A stretch of DNA of 64,000 bases from contig CM060686.1 in NCBI GenBank assembly GCA_030686995.1, forward strand, positions 72,086,819-72,150,818, written 5' to 3'. Of this stretch, positions 12,592-24,302 are shown one piece after another; position 1 is the stretch's first letter; each line of letters starts with the position of its first letter. The stretch comes from Artemisia argyi. Lineage: Eukaryota > Streptophyta > Magnoliopsida > Asterales > Asteraceae. The translations under genes were made by a program, and so were the position numbers. Below the pieces are notes generated by a model, which saw only the letters and a program-made list of their open reading frames with translations, ran no database searches and had not been told where the DNA came from.

Positions 12592-13316
12592 GCCTTTAGA
12601 TTTGATAGGAAAAGCATTTATTATTAGTGCTTATGAGTGTACCGGTAGCATTTAGATTCTAGAACTTGCGTTAGTGATGCATCCCGAGACCGCTAGTGAG
12701 ACTACATTCGTGTAGTAGGATTTACTACATGATAAGAGGCATTAGGATCACCCTTGTGTTAAACCCGTATCATAATTACTTGACCATTTAAGTCATATTA
12801 CTTGGCTAGTTAAGTCAACTAATTTTTCCCACACCCTTAGCGTTGTACTCATTTTTAGTACACGAAACACCTAGTACACCCCTCCGAGCCTATCTTTTCG
12901 TTTCTAACTTTAAGCATTTTACTTAAAGAAAGAATTTGTTACACCCCACTTAAATGTACACCCAAATCGCCTTAGCCTTCCGTGTATGCACTCATCTTTA
13001 GTGCATTATTGTTATTTGTTAAACCCTAAATTAACTTTCTAATTGATTACATGGTTGCTAAGTCGGGTCATATCCTTGTACATATTGTTTTGGGACGATT
13101 GGGACTCATGGGTAAGTACTTATTTTATGGAGTAATGGGGAAGAACATCATATATTACCCCCATATGTACGTTAATATTAAAAGTGCTCCAAGTGTTTTG
13201 ATTTTCTTAATTCGAGTCATTAGATTAGTTTATTGTAAAGTATGTAAAGATTCAAGTGTAAGGGGAATTTCCATTCCCTACGATGTATTATTTTGGATGG
13301 TAGGGTAAAAGTTTAT

Positions 13317-13389
13317 GCAAAAAAAAAAATCAAAAAAAAAGGGAAAAGAAAAGAAAAAAATAGAAAAAGGAAAAGAGAAAAAAAAAAAA
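13317..13389 (+). repeat. Long polypurine block in B internal region
   Basis: About 70 bases of almost pure A/G. Copies occur at 17010-17080 and 22302-22361; the third is a rearrangement breakpoint. Confidence 0.8.
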
Positions 13390-14149
13390 CATACGGACTG
13401 CCATCCCGTTTCATTCTATGTTCATTTTATGTTTTTGTTATTTTTCATTTATTAGCTTAAGTCGAGTCTAGTCTTGGCTTAGCAATGCCACATTGTACAT
13501 GTAATTAACCAAGATTGTTAGCTCGCCACCAGTAAAAAAAAAACTTCCTTTATCCAACAAAATCGTGTATTTCATATCCTTATACCTAACGTTACAACCC
13601 TTTGAAAGACCTCTTTGATAGTTTATCCTAGGTGCTTACGCCATATGGTGGAGGTTTGATCCTTTCCCAAGCCTATGGTAATCTATTTTGCTATGACAGG
13701 CAGTGAGAGAAATCTTCCATTTCCATAATGTTATATTACTTTATTACTCCCGAGAGATGTGAGTATCTAAACACTATTTGTGAGGTGCTAGTGTATGACC
13801 TCCGTGCTTGTCTTTGGTCTTTTGTGGAACGATTATTTGTTGTAATTACTTTTATGTTAGTGTTAAATGACCTCTAACTTGTCTTTTGACTAGAATAAAA
13901 GCATATTTGCTTGAGGACAAGCAAATCTCAAGTGTAAGGGTATATGATGAAGCGTAAAATGAACCACTTTTAGGGGGTCATTAAGCCCGTAATTGAATTT
14001 TTTTGATCAAATATTGCCCTAAATCGTTCCTTTTGTGATTTTAGGTACTTTGGGAGAGAAATCTGGAAAAGGAAGCAATTCAGACATTTTTGGAGCATAA
14101 AAGTGAAGAAAACGCCAAAGTCTTAATTTTCCTTGCTGGGAACAGTAGG

Positions 14150-14356
14150 TGACGGCGTCAAGAAGGAATTTTTGACGGCGTCAAGAGTAAAGACCATGAT
14201 GGCCCAGTGGATTCATGATGGCGTCACAAAGTAGAGCGTCAAGAGTTAAATGCGTGACGGCCTAGGACATGACGGCGTCAAAAGTAGATCAAGGCAGTCC
14301 GAGGAGTATTTTGGCGGCGAGATGACGGCGTCAGAATTTTGTTCATGACGCCGTCA
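14150..14356 (+). promoter_or_regulatory. Cluster of TGACGGCGTCA palindromes in LTR1 U3
   Basis: Full or one-off copies lie at 14150, 14173, 14216, 14270, 14323 and 14346 (TGACGCCGTCA), with half-sites at 14233 and 14254. TGACG is the core bound by plant TGA-class bZIP factors (as-1 element). The last copy is 12 bp upstream of the TATA box. Regulation by these factors is inference. Confidence 0.7.
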
Positions 14357-14367
14357 GACCCTATTTC

Positions 14368-14377
14368 CTATATATAG
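14368..14377 (+). promoter_or_regulatory. TATA box of LTR1
   Basis: CTATATATAG lies directly after the palindrome cluster, with the expected transcription start about 30 bp on. The same arrangement is in LTR2 (18060) and LTR3. Confidence 0.75.
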
Positions 14378-15350
14378 TTTTCTAATTTTCACATTAAAAA
14401 GTGAGAAGTTTTGGAGAAACCCTAGTTACGATTTTGGTACGAATTTTACAGGTTTTTCAAGGGTTCTCAGCCCTTGATCCCTTTCATGTGTAATTGAGAT
14501 AAGTACTCTTTTAATTCAATCAATATGTCTATGTGTTGGTTGTGTATATCTTGTTTTTGTCTTAATTCCACCATGTTAGGCTAGATTTATCTTGTGTTTG
14601 CTTGGATCTAATGAAACCTAGATGTTAATTATGTGTTGATTACTTGTTTATGGTTGTATTGGATGAATGAATTCGATGTTAGGCTTAAGAAAACTGGCAG
14701 ATCTCCAAATGGTAACATGCTTGAACGTCTTAGGAAACATGAACTGACGTGCACTAGGTTTTATTGGTTGTATTTATTGCATGAGTAAATTCTAATGATC
14801 CCATGTTAGGAGCTTCTTAATCGGCTCGACATAGGAGTGAAGTAGGCACTCATAGGATTGGGGAATTAAGTGCGCCACCCCATGAATGGTATTAAGGAAT
14901 ACAATCCGTCATCCACGCAACTATAACAAGTAATTAACGTGTAAAAGATATCTAGGGAGTAGTGAAATCTAAGTAAACACATTTTCTCCACTTATTGCTC
15001 ACAACCTTAGTATAATTTTGTTTATTTTCATTTTTAGTATCTTATTTTGATTGCATCTTTAGTATTGGGTTAGTTGACTAGCAACTAATTCTGCCCAAAT
15101 CCTTCAAACCTGAGATTTTTATTTGCTTTCTAAAAAATATAAAAATACAAAAATAATCATCCCTCATCCTTAGAACTAGTATTTAGGTTTTCTAATCCTA
15201 GCGACACTATTCCTTGCTGAACGATCAATCCCCCGGTACTTGTCACTATACTATACTACAACGATCAGGTACACTGCCTGGTGGGGGTTGTAAGCTTCTC
15301 AAGATCCCTTGAGAGGTAAAGCCTGGTGCGATTCCCACGTATCAAGTTTT

Positions 15351-15368
15351 TGGTGCCGCTGCCAGGGA
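15351..15368 (+). other. Primer binding site of B internal 1, mutated
   Basis: TGGTGCCGCTGCCAGGGA differs from the intact site at 19118 by two transitions, C to T and G to A. Confidence 0.75.
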
Positions 15369-15521
15369 ATAGTTATTGTCTAGGTTAGAATCTCTTTTTA
15401 TTAGGTCTACTTGCTAGATTCATTTCTAGTAAGATTTTATTTTTATTTTTAGGTTTTCTTTAGTCTATCTTTTTCTTTGTGTGTTTGTTCGTAATTTCCA
15501 TTGACTCTTCCGTTCACCATT

Positions 15522-16280
15522 ATGGAGTACGCGAATCCACCATACCACCAACCACAAAGGCCATTCTACCCTATTGACATCTCGAATTTCAAACAATATC
15601 GAGATGAACCCATATATGATGCATGGACTCGTTTTAGAAATTTACTCCGAAAATTCCCTCATCATAGTTTCGCTTTAGCATCCCTAACCCGAACCTTTTA
15701 CTATCGTGTTGGCCAATATGACCAAATGCGCATTGAGGATTTTGCCAATGGGGACTTTAGGGAATTAAGTGCTGAAGAAGCATGGGATGCCATAGAAGAT
15801 TGTGCCCAATATTATTATAGGGCAGACAACCCAACAAACGTTAGTACAAGTCAATTGAATATAAATTTCCAGGATCATGAAACAAGTTTGTTTGGGGATG
15901 AATATATTAGTGTTGAGATACCTAAGTGGTTGTCATGTAATGCCATAGTACAAAAAAAACACATAGGTAATCTAGATAAAATGGAGGATGAGGTAAGTAA
16001 CGTAAGCCCATCAAGTACCCCACATGTCCTACCATCATTTGAGGCACACATACCACCCGTGACTTACCCTGAAGAAGTAGAAGAGACTATAGGAACCCCA
16101 ATAGAGGTAGAGCCCTTGAACCAAACACAACTAGAGGATATAGGTTTGAATACTTATAATGATAACCTTACTCTTAGTTCTAGGGAAGTTCCTAATTTTG
16201 ATGAAACGGAGCCTCAACCAAAACCGTTACCTAATCTTCCATCCTTGGATGAAAAAACGGAGCCTCAACCAAATATGTGA
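15522..16280 (+). pseudogene. gag: Truncated gag of element B, internal 1
   Basis: The first ATG is at 15522; the frame is open further up only from a TTG. The protein has the Athila-type gag signature DAWTRFRNLLRKFPHH (about 30 residues in) and later SAEEAWDAIED. It then runs into an acidic, proline-rich linker (EEVEETIG, EPQPKPLPNLPSLDE). It stops before any zinc knuckle. The end is artificial: compared with internal 2 about 1.5 kb is missing, and the last codons re-use a second copy of ACGGAGCCTCAACCAAA before TGA. A short direct repeat probably mediated the deletion. It would give only a fragment of capsid. Confidence 0.8.
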
Positions 16281-17635
16281 GGTTCGCCTTTAGATTTGAT
16301 AGGAAAAGCATTTATTATTAGTGCTTATGAGTGTACTGGTAGCATTTAGATTCTAGAACTTGCGTTAGTGATGCATCCCGAGACCGCTAGTGAGACTACA
16401 TTCGTGTAGTAGGATTTACTACATGATTAGAGGCATTAGGATCACCCTTGTGTTAAACCCGTATCATAATTACTTGACCATTTAAGTCATATTACTTGGC
16501 TAGTTAAGTCAACTAATTTTTCCCACACCCTTAGCGTTGTACTCATTTTTAGTACACGAAACCCCTAGTACACCCCTCCGAGCCTAACTTTTTGTTTCTA
16601 ACTTTAAGCATTTTACTTAAAGAAAGAATTTGTTACACCCCACTTAAATGTACACCCAAATCGCCTTAGTCTTCCGTGTATGCACTCATCTTTAGTGCAT
16701 TATTGTTATTTGTTAAACCCTAAGTTAACTTTCTAATTGATTACATGGTTGCTAAGTCGAGTCATATCCTTGTACATATTGTTTTGGGACGATTGAGACT
16801 CATAGGTAAGTACTTATTTTATGGAGTAATGGGGAAGAACATCATACATTACCCCCATATGTACGTTAATATTAAAAGTGCTCCAAGTGTTTTGATTTTC
16901 TTAATTCGAGTCATTAGATTAGTTTATTGTAAAGTATGTAAAGATTCAAGTGTAAGGGGAATTTCCATTCCCTATGATGTATTATTTTGGATGGTAGGGT
17001 AAAAGTGTATGAAAAAAAAAATAGAAAAAAAGGGAAAAGAAAAGAAAAAAAAATAGAAAAAAGAAAAGAGAAAAAAAAAACATACGGACTGCCATCCCAT
17101 TTCATTCTGTGTTCATTTTATGTTTTTGTTATTTTTCATTTATTAGCTTAAGTCGAGTCTAGTCTTGGTTTAGCAACGCCACATTGTACATGTAATTAAC
17201 CAAGATTGTTAGCTCGCCACCAGTAAAAAAAAAACTTCCTTTATCCAACAAAACCGTGTATTTCATATCCTTATACCTAACGTTACAACCATTTGAAAGA
17301 CCTCTTTGATAGTTTATCCTAGGTGCTTACACCATGTGGTGGAGGTTTGATCCTTTCCCAAGCCTATGGTAATCTATTTTGCTATGACAGGCAGTGAGAG
17401 AAATCTTCCATTTCCATAATGTTATATTACTTTATTACACCCGAGAGATGTGAGTATCTAAACACTATTTGTGAGGTGCTAGTGTATGACCTCCGTGCTT
17501 GTCTTTGGTCTTTTGTGGAACGATTATTTGTTGTAATTACTTTTATGTTAGTGTTAAATGACCTCTAACTTGTCTTTTGACTAGAATAAAAGCATATTTG
17601 CTTGAGGACAAGCAAATCTCAAGTGTAAGGGTATA
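16281..17635 (+). other. Element B internal 3' region, copy 1
   Basis: Near-identical to 12587-13944, including the ORF-like stretch at 16745-17002, the polypurine block (17010-17080) and the AGTGTAAGGG motif before LTR2. Confidence 0.85.
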
Positions 17636-17841
17636 TGATGAGGTGAAAAATGAACCACTTTTAGGGGGTCATTTAAGCCCGGAATTGAATTTATTTGATC
17701 AAATATTGCCCTAAATCATTCCTTTTGTGATTTTAGGTACTTTGGGAGAGAAATCTGGAAAAGGAAGTAATTCGGACGTTTTTGGAGCATAAAAGTGAAG
17801 AAAACGCCAAATTCTTAATTTTCCTTGCTGGGAACAGTAGG

Positions 17842-18048
17842 TCACGGCGTCAAGAAGGAATTTTTGACGGCGTCAAGAGTAAAGACCATGACGGCCCAGT
17901 GGATTCATGAAGGCGTCACAAAGTAGAGCGTCAAGAGTTAAATGCGTGACGGCCTAGGACATGACGACGTCAAAAGTAGATCAAGGCAGTCCGAGGAGTA
18001 TTTTGGCAGCGAGATGACGGCGTCAGAATTTTGTTCTTGACGCCGTCA
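17842..18048 (+). promoter_or_regulatory. Cluster of TGACG palindromes in LTR2 U3
   Basis: Same layout as LTR1. Some copies have mutated (TCACGGCGTCA at the first position, TGACGACGTCA at 17962); the pair nearest the TATA box is intact (18015 and 18038). Confidence 0.65.
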
Positions 18049-18609
18049 GACCCTATTTCCTATATATAGTTTTCTAATTTTCACATTAAAAACAGAGAAG
18101 TTTTGGAGAAACCCTAGTTACGATTTTGGTACGAATTTTACAGGTTTTTCAAGGGTTCTCAGCCCTTGATCCCTTTCATGTGTAATTGAGATAAGTACTC
18201 TTTTAATTCAATCAATATGTCTATGTGTTGGTTGTCTATATCTTGTTCTTGTCTTAATTCCACCATGTTAGGCTAGATTTATCTTGTGTTTGCTTGGATC
18301 TAATGAAACCTAGATGTTAATTATGTGTTGATTACTATATGGTTGTATTGGATGAATGAATTCGATGTTAGGCTTAAGAAAACTGGCAGATCTCCAAATG
18401 GTAACATGCTTGAACGTCTTAGGAAACATGAACTGACGTGCACTAGGTTTTATTGGTTGTATTTATTGCATGAGTAAATTCTAATGATCCCATGTTAGGA
18501 GCTTCTTAATCGGCTCGACATAGGAGTGAAGTAGGCACTCATAGGATTGGGGAATTAAGTGCGCCACCCCATGAATGGTATTAAGGAATACAATCCGTCA
18601 TCCACGCAA

Positions 18610-18765
18610 CTATAACAAGTAATTAACGTGTAAAAGATATCTAGGGAGTAGTAAAATCTAAGTAAACACATTTTCTCCACTTATTGACTATAACAAGTAA
18701 TTAACGTGTAAAAGATATCTAGGGAGTAGTGAAATCTAAGTAAACACATTTTCTCCACTTATTGC
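18610..18765 (+). repeat. 78-bp tandem duplication inside LTR2
   Basis: The unit starting CTATAACAAGTAATTAACG occurs at 18610 and again at 18688, with one substitution between copies. LTR1 and LTR3 have it once, so it arose in LTR2. Confidence 0.9.
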
Positions 18766-19117
18766 TCACAACCTTAGTATAATTTAGTTTATTTTCAATT
18801 TTAGTATCTTATTTTGATTGCATCTTTAGTATTGGGTTAGTTGACTAGCAACTAATTCCGCCCAAATCCTTCAAACCCGAGATTTTTATTTGCTTTCTAA
18901 AAAATATAAAAATTCAAAAATAATCATCCTTCATCCTTAGAACTAGTATTTAGGTTTTCTAATCCTAGCGACACTATTCCTTGCTGAACGATCAATCCCC
19001 CAGTACTTGTCACTATACTATACTACAACGATCAGGTACACTGCCTGGTGGGGGTTGTAAGCTTCTCAAGATCCCTTGAGAGGTAAAGCCTGGTGCGATT
19101 CCCACGTATCAAGTTTT

Positions 19118-19135
19118 TGGCGCCGCTGCCGGGGA
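19118..19135 (+). other. Primer binding site of B internal 2
   Basis: TGGCGCCGCTGCCGGGGA is identical to the site of element A and complementary to the tRNA-Asp 3' end. Confidence 0.85.
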
Positions 19136-19288
19136 ATAGTTATTGTCTAGCTTAGAATCTCTTTTTATTAGGTCTACTTGCTAGATTCCTTTCTAGTAAG
19201 ATTTTATTTTTATTTTTAGGTTTTCTTTAGTCTATCTTTTTCTTTGTGTGTTTGTTCGTAATTTCCATTGACTCTTCCGTTCACTATT

Positions 19289-20200
19289 ATGGAGTACCCG
19301 AATCCACCATACCACCAACCACAAAGGCCATTCTACCCTATTGACATCTCGAATTTCAAACAATATCGAGATGAACCCATATATGATGCATGGACTCGTT
19401 TTAGAAATTTACTCCAAAAATTCCCTCATCATAGTTTCGCTTTAGCATCCCTAACCCGAACCTTTTACTATCGTGTTGGCCAATATGACCAAATGCGCAT
19501 TGAGGATTTTGCCAATGGGGACTTTAGGGAATTAAGTGCTGAAGAAGCATGGGATGCCATAGAAGATTGTGCCTAATATTATTATAGGGCAGACAACCCA
19601 ACAAACGTTAGTACAAGTCAATTGAATATAAATTTCCAGGATCATGAAACAAGTTTGTTTGGGGATGAATATATTAGTGTTGAGATACCTAAGTGGTTTT
19701 CATGTAATGCCATAGTACAAAACAAACACATAGGTAATCTAGATAAAATGGAGGATGAGGTAAGTAACGTAAGCCCATCAAGTACCCCACAAGTCCTACC
19801 ATCATTTGAGGCACACATACCACCCGTGACTTACCCTGAAGAAGTAGAAGAGACTATAGGAACCCAAATAGAGGTAGAGCCCTTGAACCAAACACAACTA
19901 GAGGATATAGGTTTGAATACTTATAATGATAACCTTACTCTTAGTTCTAGGGAAGTTCCTAGTTTTGATGAAACGGAGCCTCAACCAAAACCGTTATCTA
20001 ATCTTCCATCCTTGGATGAAAATTTAGGAATTAAAATAGGTTCCGATCCACCCATCAAACCATATAGTCCGGGTAGTCTTAGGATAAAGGTAGTGGACTC
20101 TAAGCCTTGTAGAGAGGAATCCAATATAGGAGTGGAAAATGACCTTACATGTTTACATCACCTATCAAGAAACATTATGGGTTTAAACTGGGTTTATTAG
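19289..20200 (+). pseudogene. gag: Gag of element B, internal 2, one nonsense mutation
   Basis: Same protein as at 15522, starting at the ATG of MEYPNPPYHQ. A stop (TAA, 19574-19576) replaces the CAA found in the sister copy, a single C-to-T change. After it the same frame continues to 20200 through the acidic proline-rich linker and a segment missing from internal 1. The frame is then lost near 20155, where a +2 frame takes over (next entry). No zinc knuckle or protease follows. The family therefore appears to encode only a gag-like frame plus an extra region. Confidence 0.82.
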
Positions 20201-20457
20201 GTCAAGATGGATTCCCAACTAGGAGTCTCTTGAAGTTGATTGAAAATGATCCCTTTCTAGGAGAAAATCTTAATCCACCCACTAACCCGATTGAATTAGG
20301 TAAGGTTATGATGATAGGAGCACACCCCTTTGAGCATATAATTCATCCACCACTCTTTTCTCACGTGGCATACTTCCACCCTAAGGGTGTGTATCGCTAC
20401 TTCCACCCGCACTTAATCCTAAGTGTTAGGAAAACCTCCTCTGTTTCCGTTAAATAA
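20155..20457 (+). pseudogene. Extra-ORF segment of element B (Asteraceae Athila-like family)
   Basis: The frame contains KKHYGFKLGLLGQDG, an EHIIHPPLFSHV segment and VYRYFHPHLILSV, then stops at 20457. I recognise this order as the C-terminal half of hypothetical proteins common in Asteraceae retroelements, where it is continuous with the gag-linker frame upstream. Here a frameshift near 20155-20170 separates them. Function is unknown and it has no enzyme motif. The histidine/tyrosine-rich pattern suggests a structural role, but that is a guess. Confidence 0.6.
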
Positions 20458-21562
20458 GGGTAGAGTCAGGCTCGTGACTCGAACAAAAACAAGCGCTTCT
20501 TGGGAGGCAACCAATGCTTTGTGTGATTTTTATTTTGTTTGTTTGTTATTTGCTTCCGTATGCATGCTTTATTTTTATTGTTAGAAGATCATGTTTCAAA
20601 ACTAAAAAGTGGAAATACTTTACTTTGTTGTTTTGGCCTAGTGTTAACTCCACCCTAAAAGTATTTTTGCAAAAGATAAGTGTAAGGGGAAACCCCAAAT
20701 ATGTTTTTAAGAAACAAACCGATCATGATTCTCCACAATATTAAATGAACATGTATATTAGTAATTGTTAGAGTCAAATGCTTGTATTGAGTCATAATGA
20801 AGTTTTGCAGGATTTTCCAGGAAGTAGGACCAAGTTTTTCCAGAAATTTTTCGGAAACTTAACATAAGAATTTCTGCAGGTCACTTCTGACAGCGTCATG
20901 AGTTAACTCTTGACGGCGTCACGTGTAAAAATCTGGAAATTTTACCAGTTTTGTTTTTCTAACGGAGTCTTATGGTTTTTGTGAATTATTAAGTTTTATA
21001 ATCTCCAGGAAATCTGCAAACTTCATTCCACAAGCATTATATCTTACTTTGTTTTCTAGGATTTAGTAACTTATATAGGATGCCGCCGATTTTATGCGAG
21101 GTTGTTTTTGTCTGTTTTCTCAGGATTTACAGGTTATGTATGACAAGAAGATGATTTATTTTTCTGGAAGGGAAGCTTTGATTGTTCATTTTCTTGGAGG
21201 AAGATTTAACCTGGCCACCTTATTATCCATACCGAGCGAATCAGGGGAGTATTTGATTTCATTCTTTTTACTTATTTCACTTTTACATTCTTTACTTGAA
21301 CATTGGGGACAATGTTCATCCTAAGTGTAAGGGGAGGGTAAAATGATGATACCTTACATGTACACTTTCGCTTGAGTTTGTTTGTTTAATGGTAGATGTG
21401 TAATAAAACTATGAGAAATACTTGTTAATGCAATTTTAGCGCCGAATTTAAATTTTTTTACAACATTTAGGAGTGAAACTTTAGCCATAGCAAGCGTCTC
21501 ATTGATAGGAGATTGTATGACTAGCACATAACCATATCATTCAAAAAACATTTCCACCCAAA
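20458..21562 (+). other. Element B internal 2, unique non-coding part
   Basis: No supported gene. It contains a palindrome pair TGACAGCGTCA (20888) and TGACGGCGTCA (20910) like those of the LTRs, and a polypurine-like AGTGTAAGGGGAGGG at 21328 followed by TGATGATACC, which mimics a polypurine tract plus LTR start. The stretch is absent from internal 1. Confidence 0.7.
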
Positions 21563-22361
21563 TATGTGAGGTTCGCCTTTAGATTTGATAGGAAAAGCAT
21601 TTATTATTAGTGCTTATGAGTGTACTGGTAGCATTTAGATTCTAGAACTTGCGTTAGTGATGCATCCCGAGACCGCTAGTGAGACTACATTCGTGTAGTA
21701 GGATTTACTACATGATAAGAGGCATTAGGATCACCCTTGTGTTAAACCCGTATCATAATTACTTGACCATTTAAGTCATATTACTTGGCTAGTTAAGTCA
21801 ACTAATTTTTCCCACACCCTTAGCGTTGTACTCATTTTTAGTACACGAAACCCCTAGTACACCCCTCCGAGCCTAACTTTTCGTTTCTAACTTTAAGCAT
21901 TTTATTTAAAGAAAGAATTTGTTACACCCCTCTTAAATGTACACCCAAATCGCCTTAGCCTTCCGTGTATGCACTCATCTTTAGTGCATTATTGTTATTT
22001 GTTAAACCCTAAGTTAACTTTCTAATTGATTACATGGTTGCTAAGTCGAGTCATATCCTTGTACATATTGTTTTGGGACGATTGAGACTCATGGGTAAGT
22101 ACTTATTTTATGGAGTAATGGGGAAGAACATCATATATTACCCCCATATGTACGTTAATATTAAAAGTGCTCCAAGCGTTTTGATTTTCTTAATTCGAGT
22201 CATTAGATTAGTTTATTGTAAAGTATGTAAAGATTCAAGTGTAAGGGGAATTTCCATTCCCTATGATGTATTATTTTGGATGGTAGGGTAAAAGTGTATG
22301 CAAAAAAAAAATCGAAAAAAAAGGGAAAAGAAAAGAAAAAAAAATAGAAAAAAGAAAAGAG
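21563..22361 (+). other. Element B internal 3' region, copy 2, truncated
   Basis: Matches 12587-13370 and then breaks off inside the polypurine block (22302-22361). It is fused to LTR sequence without the usual downstream 550 bp, polypurine tract or LTR start. Confidence 0.85.
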
Positions 22362-23404
22362 AAGTTTTGGAGAAACCCTAGTTACGCCGTCAGAATTTTG
22401 TTCTTGACGCCGTCAGACCCTATTTCCTATATATAGTTTTCTAATTTTCACATTAAAAAAGAGAGAAGTTTTGGAGAAACCCTAGTTACGATTTTGGTAC
22501 GAATTTTACAGGTTTTTCAAGGATTCTCAGCCCTTGATTCCTTTCATGTGTAATTGAGATAAGTACTCTTTTAATTCAATCAATATGTCTATGTGTTGGT
22601 TGTCTATATCTTGTTCTTGTCTTAATTCCACCATGTTAGGCTAGATTTATTTTGTGTTTGCTTGGATCTAATGAAACCTAGATGTTAATTATGTGTTGAT
22701 TACTTGTTTATGGTTGTATTGGATGAATGAATTCGATGTTAGGCTTAAGAAAACTGGCAGATCTCCAAATGGTAACATGCTTGAACGTCTTAGGAAACAT
22801 GAACTGACGTGCACTAGGTTTTATTGGTTGTATTTATTGCATGAGTAAATTCTAATGATCCCATGTTAGGAGCTTCTTAATCGGCTCGACATAGGAGTGA
22901 AGTAGGCACTCATAGGATTGGGGAATTAAGTGCGCCACCCCATGAATGGTATTAAGGAATACAATCCGTCATCCACGCAACTATAACAAGTAATTAACGT
23001 GTAAAAGATATCTAGGGAGTAGTGAAATCTAAGTAAACACCTTTTCTCCACTTATTGCTCACAACCTTAGTATAATTTAGTTTATTTTCATTTTTAGTGT
23101 CTTATTTTGATTGCATCTTTAGTATTCGGTTAGTTGATTAGAAACTAATTCTGCCCAAATCCTTCAAACCCGAGATTTTTATTTGCTTTCTAAAAAATAT
23201 AAAAACACAAAAATAATCATCCCTCATCCTTAGAACTTGTATTTAGGTTTTCTAATCCTAGCAACACTATTCCTTGCTGAACGATCAATCCCCCAGTACT
23301 TGTCACTATACTATACTACAACGATCAGGTACACTGCCTGGTGGGGGTTGTAAGCTTCTCAAGATCCCTTGAGAGTTAAAGCCTGGTGCGATTCCCACGT
23401 ATCA
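22362..23404 (+). repeat. Element B LTR3, 5'-rearranged
   Basis: Begins with 25 bp of the R region (AGTTTTGGAGAAACCCTAG), then jumps back into U3 (GCCGTCAGAATTTTG), then runs collinearly with LTR1/LTR2 to CACGTATCA at 23404. The R segment therefore appears twice, the second time in place at 22467. The start of U3 is lost. Confidence 0.85.
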
Positions 23405-24146
23405 GGCATGTTTTTGTTTTGTTTCCACCTAACGTTCGGGTGATTTTTCCAAGAGGGGTTGTATGAATCACCGTAAGGGTTTGGCTTGGGTTTAAAAGTG
23501 TACCACTTGTCTCCCACTCCGTCGGTACGCGAGGATGCGTAATCCACAGAAGCTTGTTCTGGGAGTTCCGTGCAATCACGAGTGTCGTGGGGACCACTAC
23601 ATAATTCGCACGAAGAGGTGATTTTGTTCACTTGGCTTGAAGGTTTAGGAGCCTCGTAAGATTTCATGAGAAACTTGACTTGGTCTTCAAGTTCCATGAT
23701 CCTACGGTCGGGAGTGCTTGAATTGTTCGATGGCAAAGATATTGCCTTGACCGTTTTGTTCAAATCACGAGGATCATTCCAACTTTCGTTGTCATAGAGA
23801 GCAAGATCTTCTATGAGTTCCCATTATTCTTCCGCACTTAGATCACGTAGCTTGCCACCGGCCGCTTGGTCAATGGTTCGCCTCGTGGAGATATCGATAT
23901 GGTCATAGAAAATTTGGACTTGGAGCCAAAGATCTATGCCATGATGAGGGACTTTTTGGAGTAAGTCCTTGAAACGAGTCCATGCTTTATAGAGAGTTTC
24001 ACCTTGACGTTGTTGGAACATCAAGATGTCATTTCTAAGCTTGGTAGTTCTCCCCGGTGGGAAAAATTGAGCAAGGAAACGAGTGGCTTTTGTGGATGGT
24101 TTTGTTGTGGTGGGTTGATGTGGTCGAAGAGATTACCACCTTCCAT
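23405..24146 (-). pseudogene. gag: Gag of element C, broken and interrupted
   Basis: The ATG at 24146 opens MEGGNLFDHINPP. After about 20 codons the frame shifts and a large capsid segment is missing. From about 24090 the frame reads FPPGRTTKLRNDILMFQQ, then AWTRFKDLLQKVPHHG, the standard Athila-type gag core. A TAA at 23821-23823 follows SAEE, where relatives continue with a codon before WE. The same frame then reaches a coiled-coil-like stretch (ELEDQVKFLMKSYE) and the zinc knuckle CELCSGPHDTRDC (CX2CX3HX4C, as in element A). It ends at the junction with element B at 23404, where the last codons read antisense LTR. Confidence 0.82.
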
Positions 24147-24302
24147 GATGGCGGATGGTAATGGTTACGAACACAGGAATCAAAGAAATAAGATAGACTA
24201 AAAAAGACCTATAAAAATAAAAATAAAAATAAAAATCTTACTAGAAAGGAATCTAGCAAGTAGACCTAATAAGAAGAAATTTCAACATAGACAATAACTA
24301 TT

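Larger units (their letters stand above)
12587..13944 (+). other. Element B internal 3' region, copy 0
   Basis: Non-coding region that precedes every LTR of the array; near-identical copies lie at 16281-17635 and 21563-22361. It contains an 85-codon ORF at 13051-13308 that shows no sign of selection, a polypurine block, and an AGTGTAAGGG polypurine-tract motif just before LTR1. Confidence 0.85.
13945..15344 (+). repeat. Element B LTR1 (1400 bp)
   Basis: Starts TGATGAAGCG after the motif AGTGTAAGGGTATA and ends CACGTATCA six bases before the primer site. It carries a TGACG palindrome cluster, a TATA box at 14368 and then a R/U5 region of about 950 bp. Confidence 0.9.
17636..19111 (+). repeat. 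Element B LTR2 (1476 bp)
   Basis: Starts TGATGAGGTG and ends CACGTATCA. It is shared by internal regions 1 and 2. Its extra length relative to LTR1 is explained by the duplication at 18610-18765. The palindrome cluster is at 17842-18048 and the TATA box at 18060-18069. Confidence 0.9.
12587..23404 (+). mobile_element. Element B: tandem array of a pol-less Athila-like retrotransposon
   Basis: Order: internal 3' end (12587-13944), LTR1 (13945-15344), internal 1 (15345-17635), LTR2 (17636-19111), internal 2 (19112-22361), rearranged LTR3 (22362-23404). Each internal region starts with a tRNA-Asp-type primer site and carries part of a gag frame. None has protease, reverse transcriptase, RNase H or integrase. 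The shared LTRs imply unequal recombination or tandem integration rather than separate insertions. The left end is cut by element A. The right end abuts the gag of element C. Confidence 0.88.

Noticed and set aside
13051..13308. 85-codon ORF present in all three B internal 3' regions (also 16745-17002, 22034-22291)
   Set aside because: The copies are recent duplicates. The few differences I counted include at least as many amino-acid-changing (G/S, G/R, M/I, Y/H) as silent changes, so there is no sign of protein selection, and no known domain is visible.
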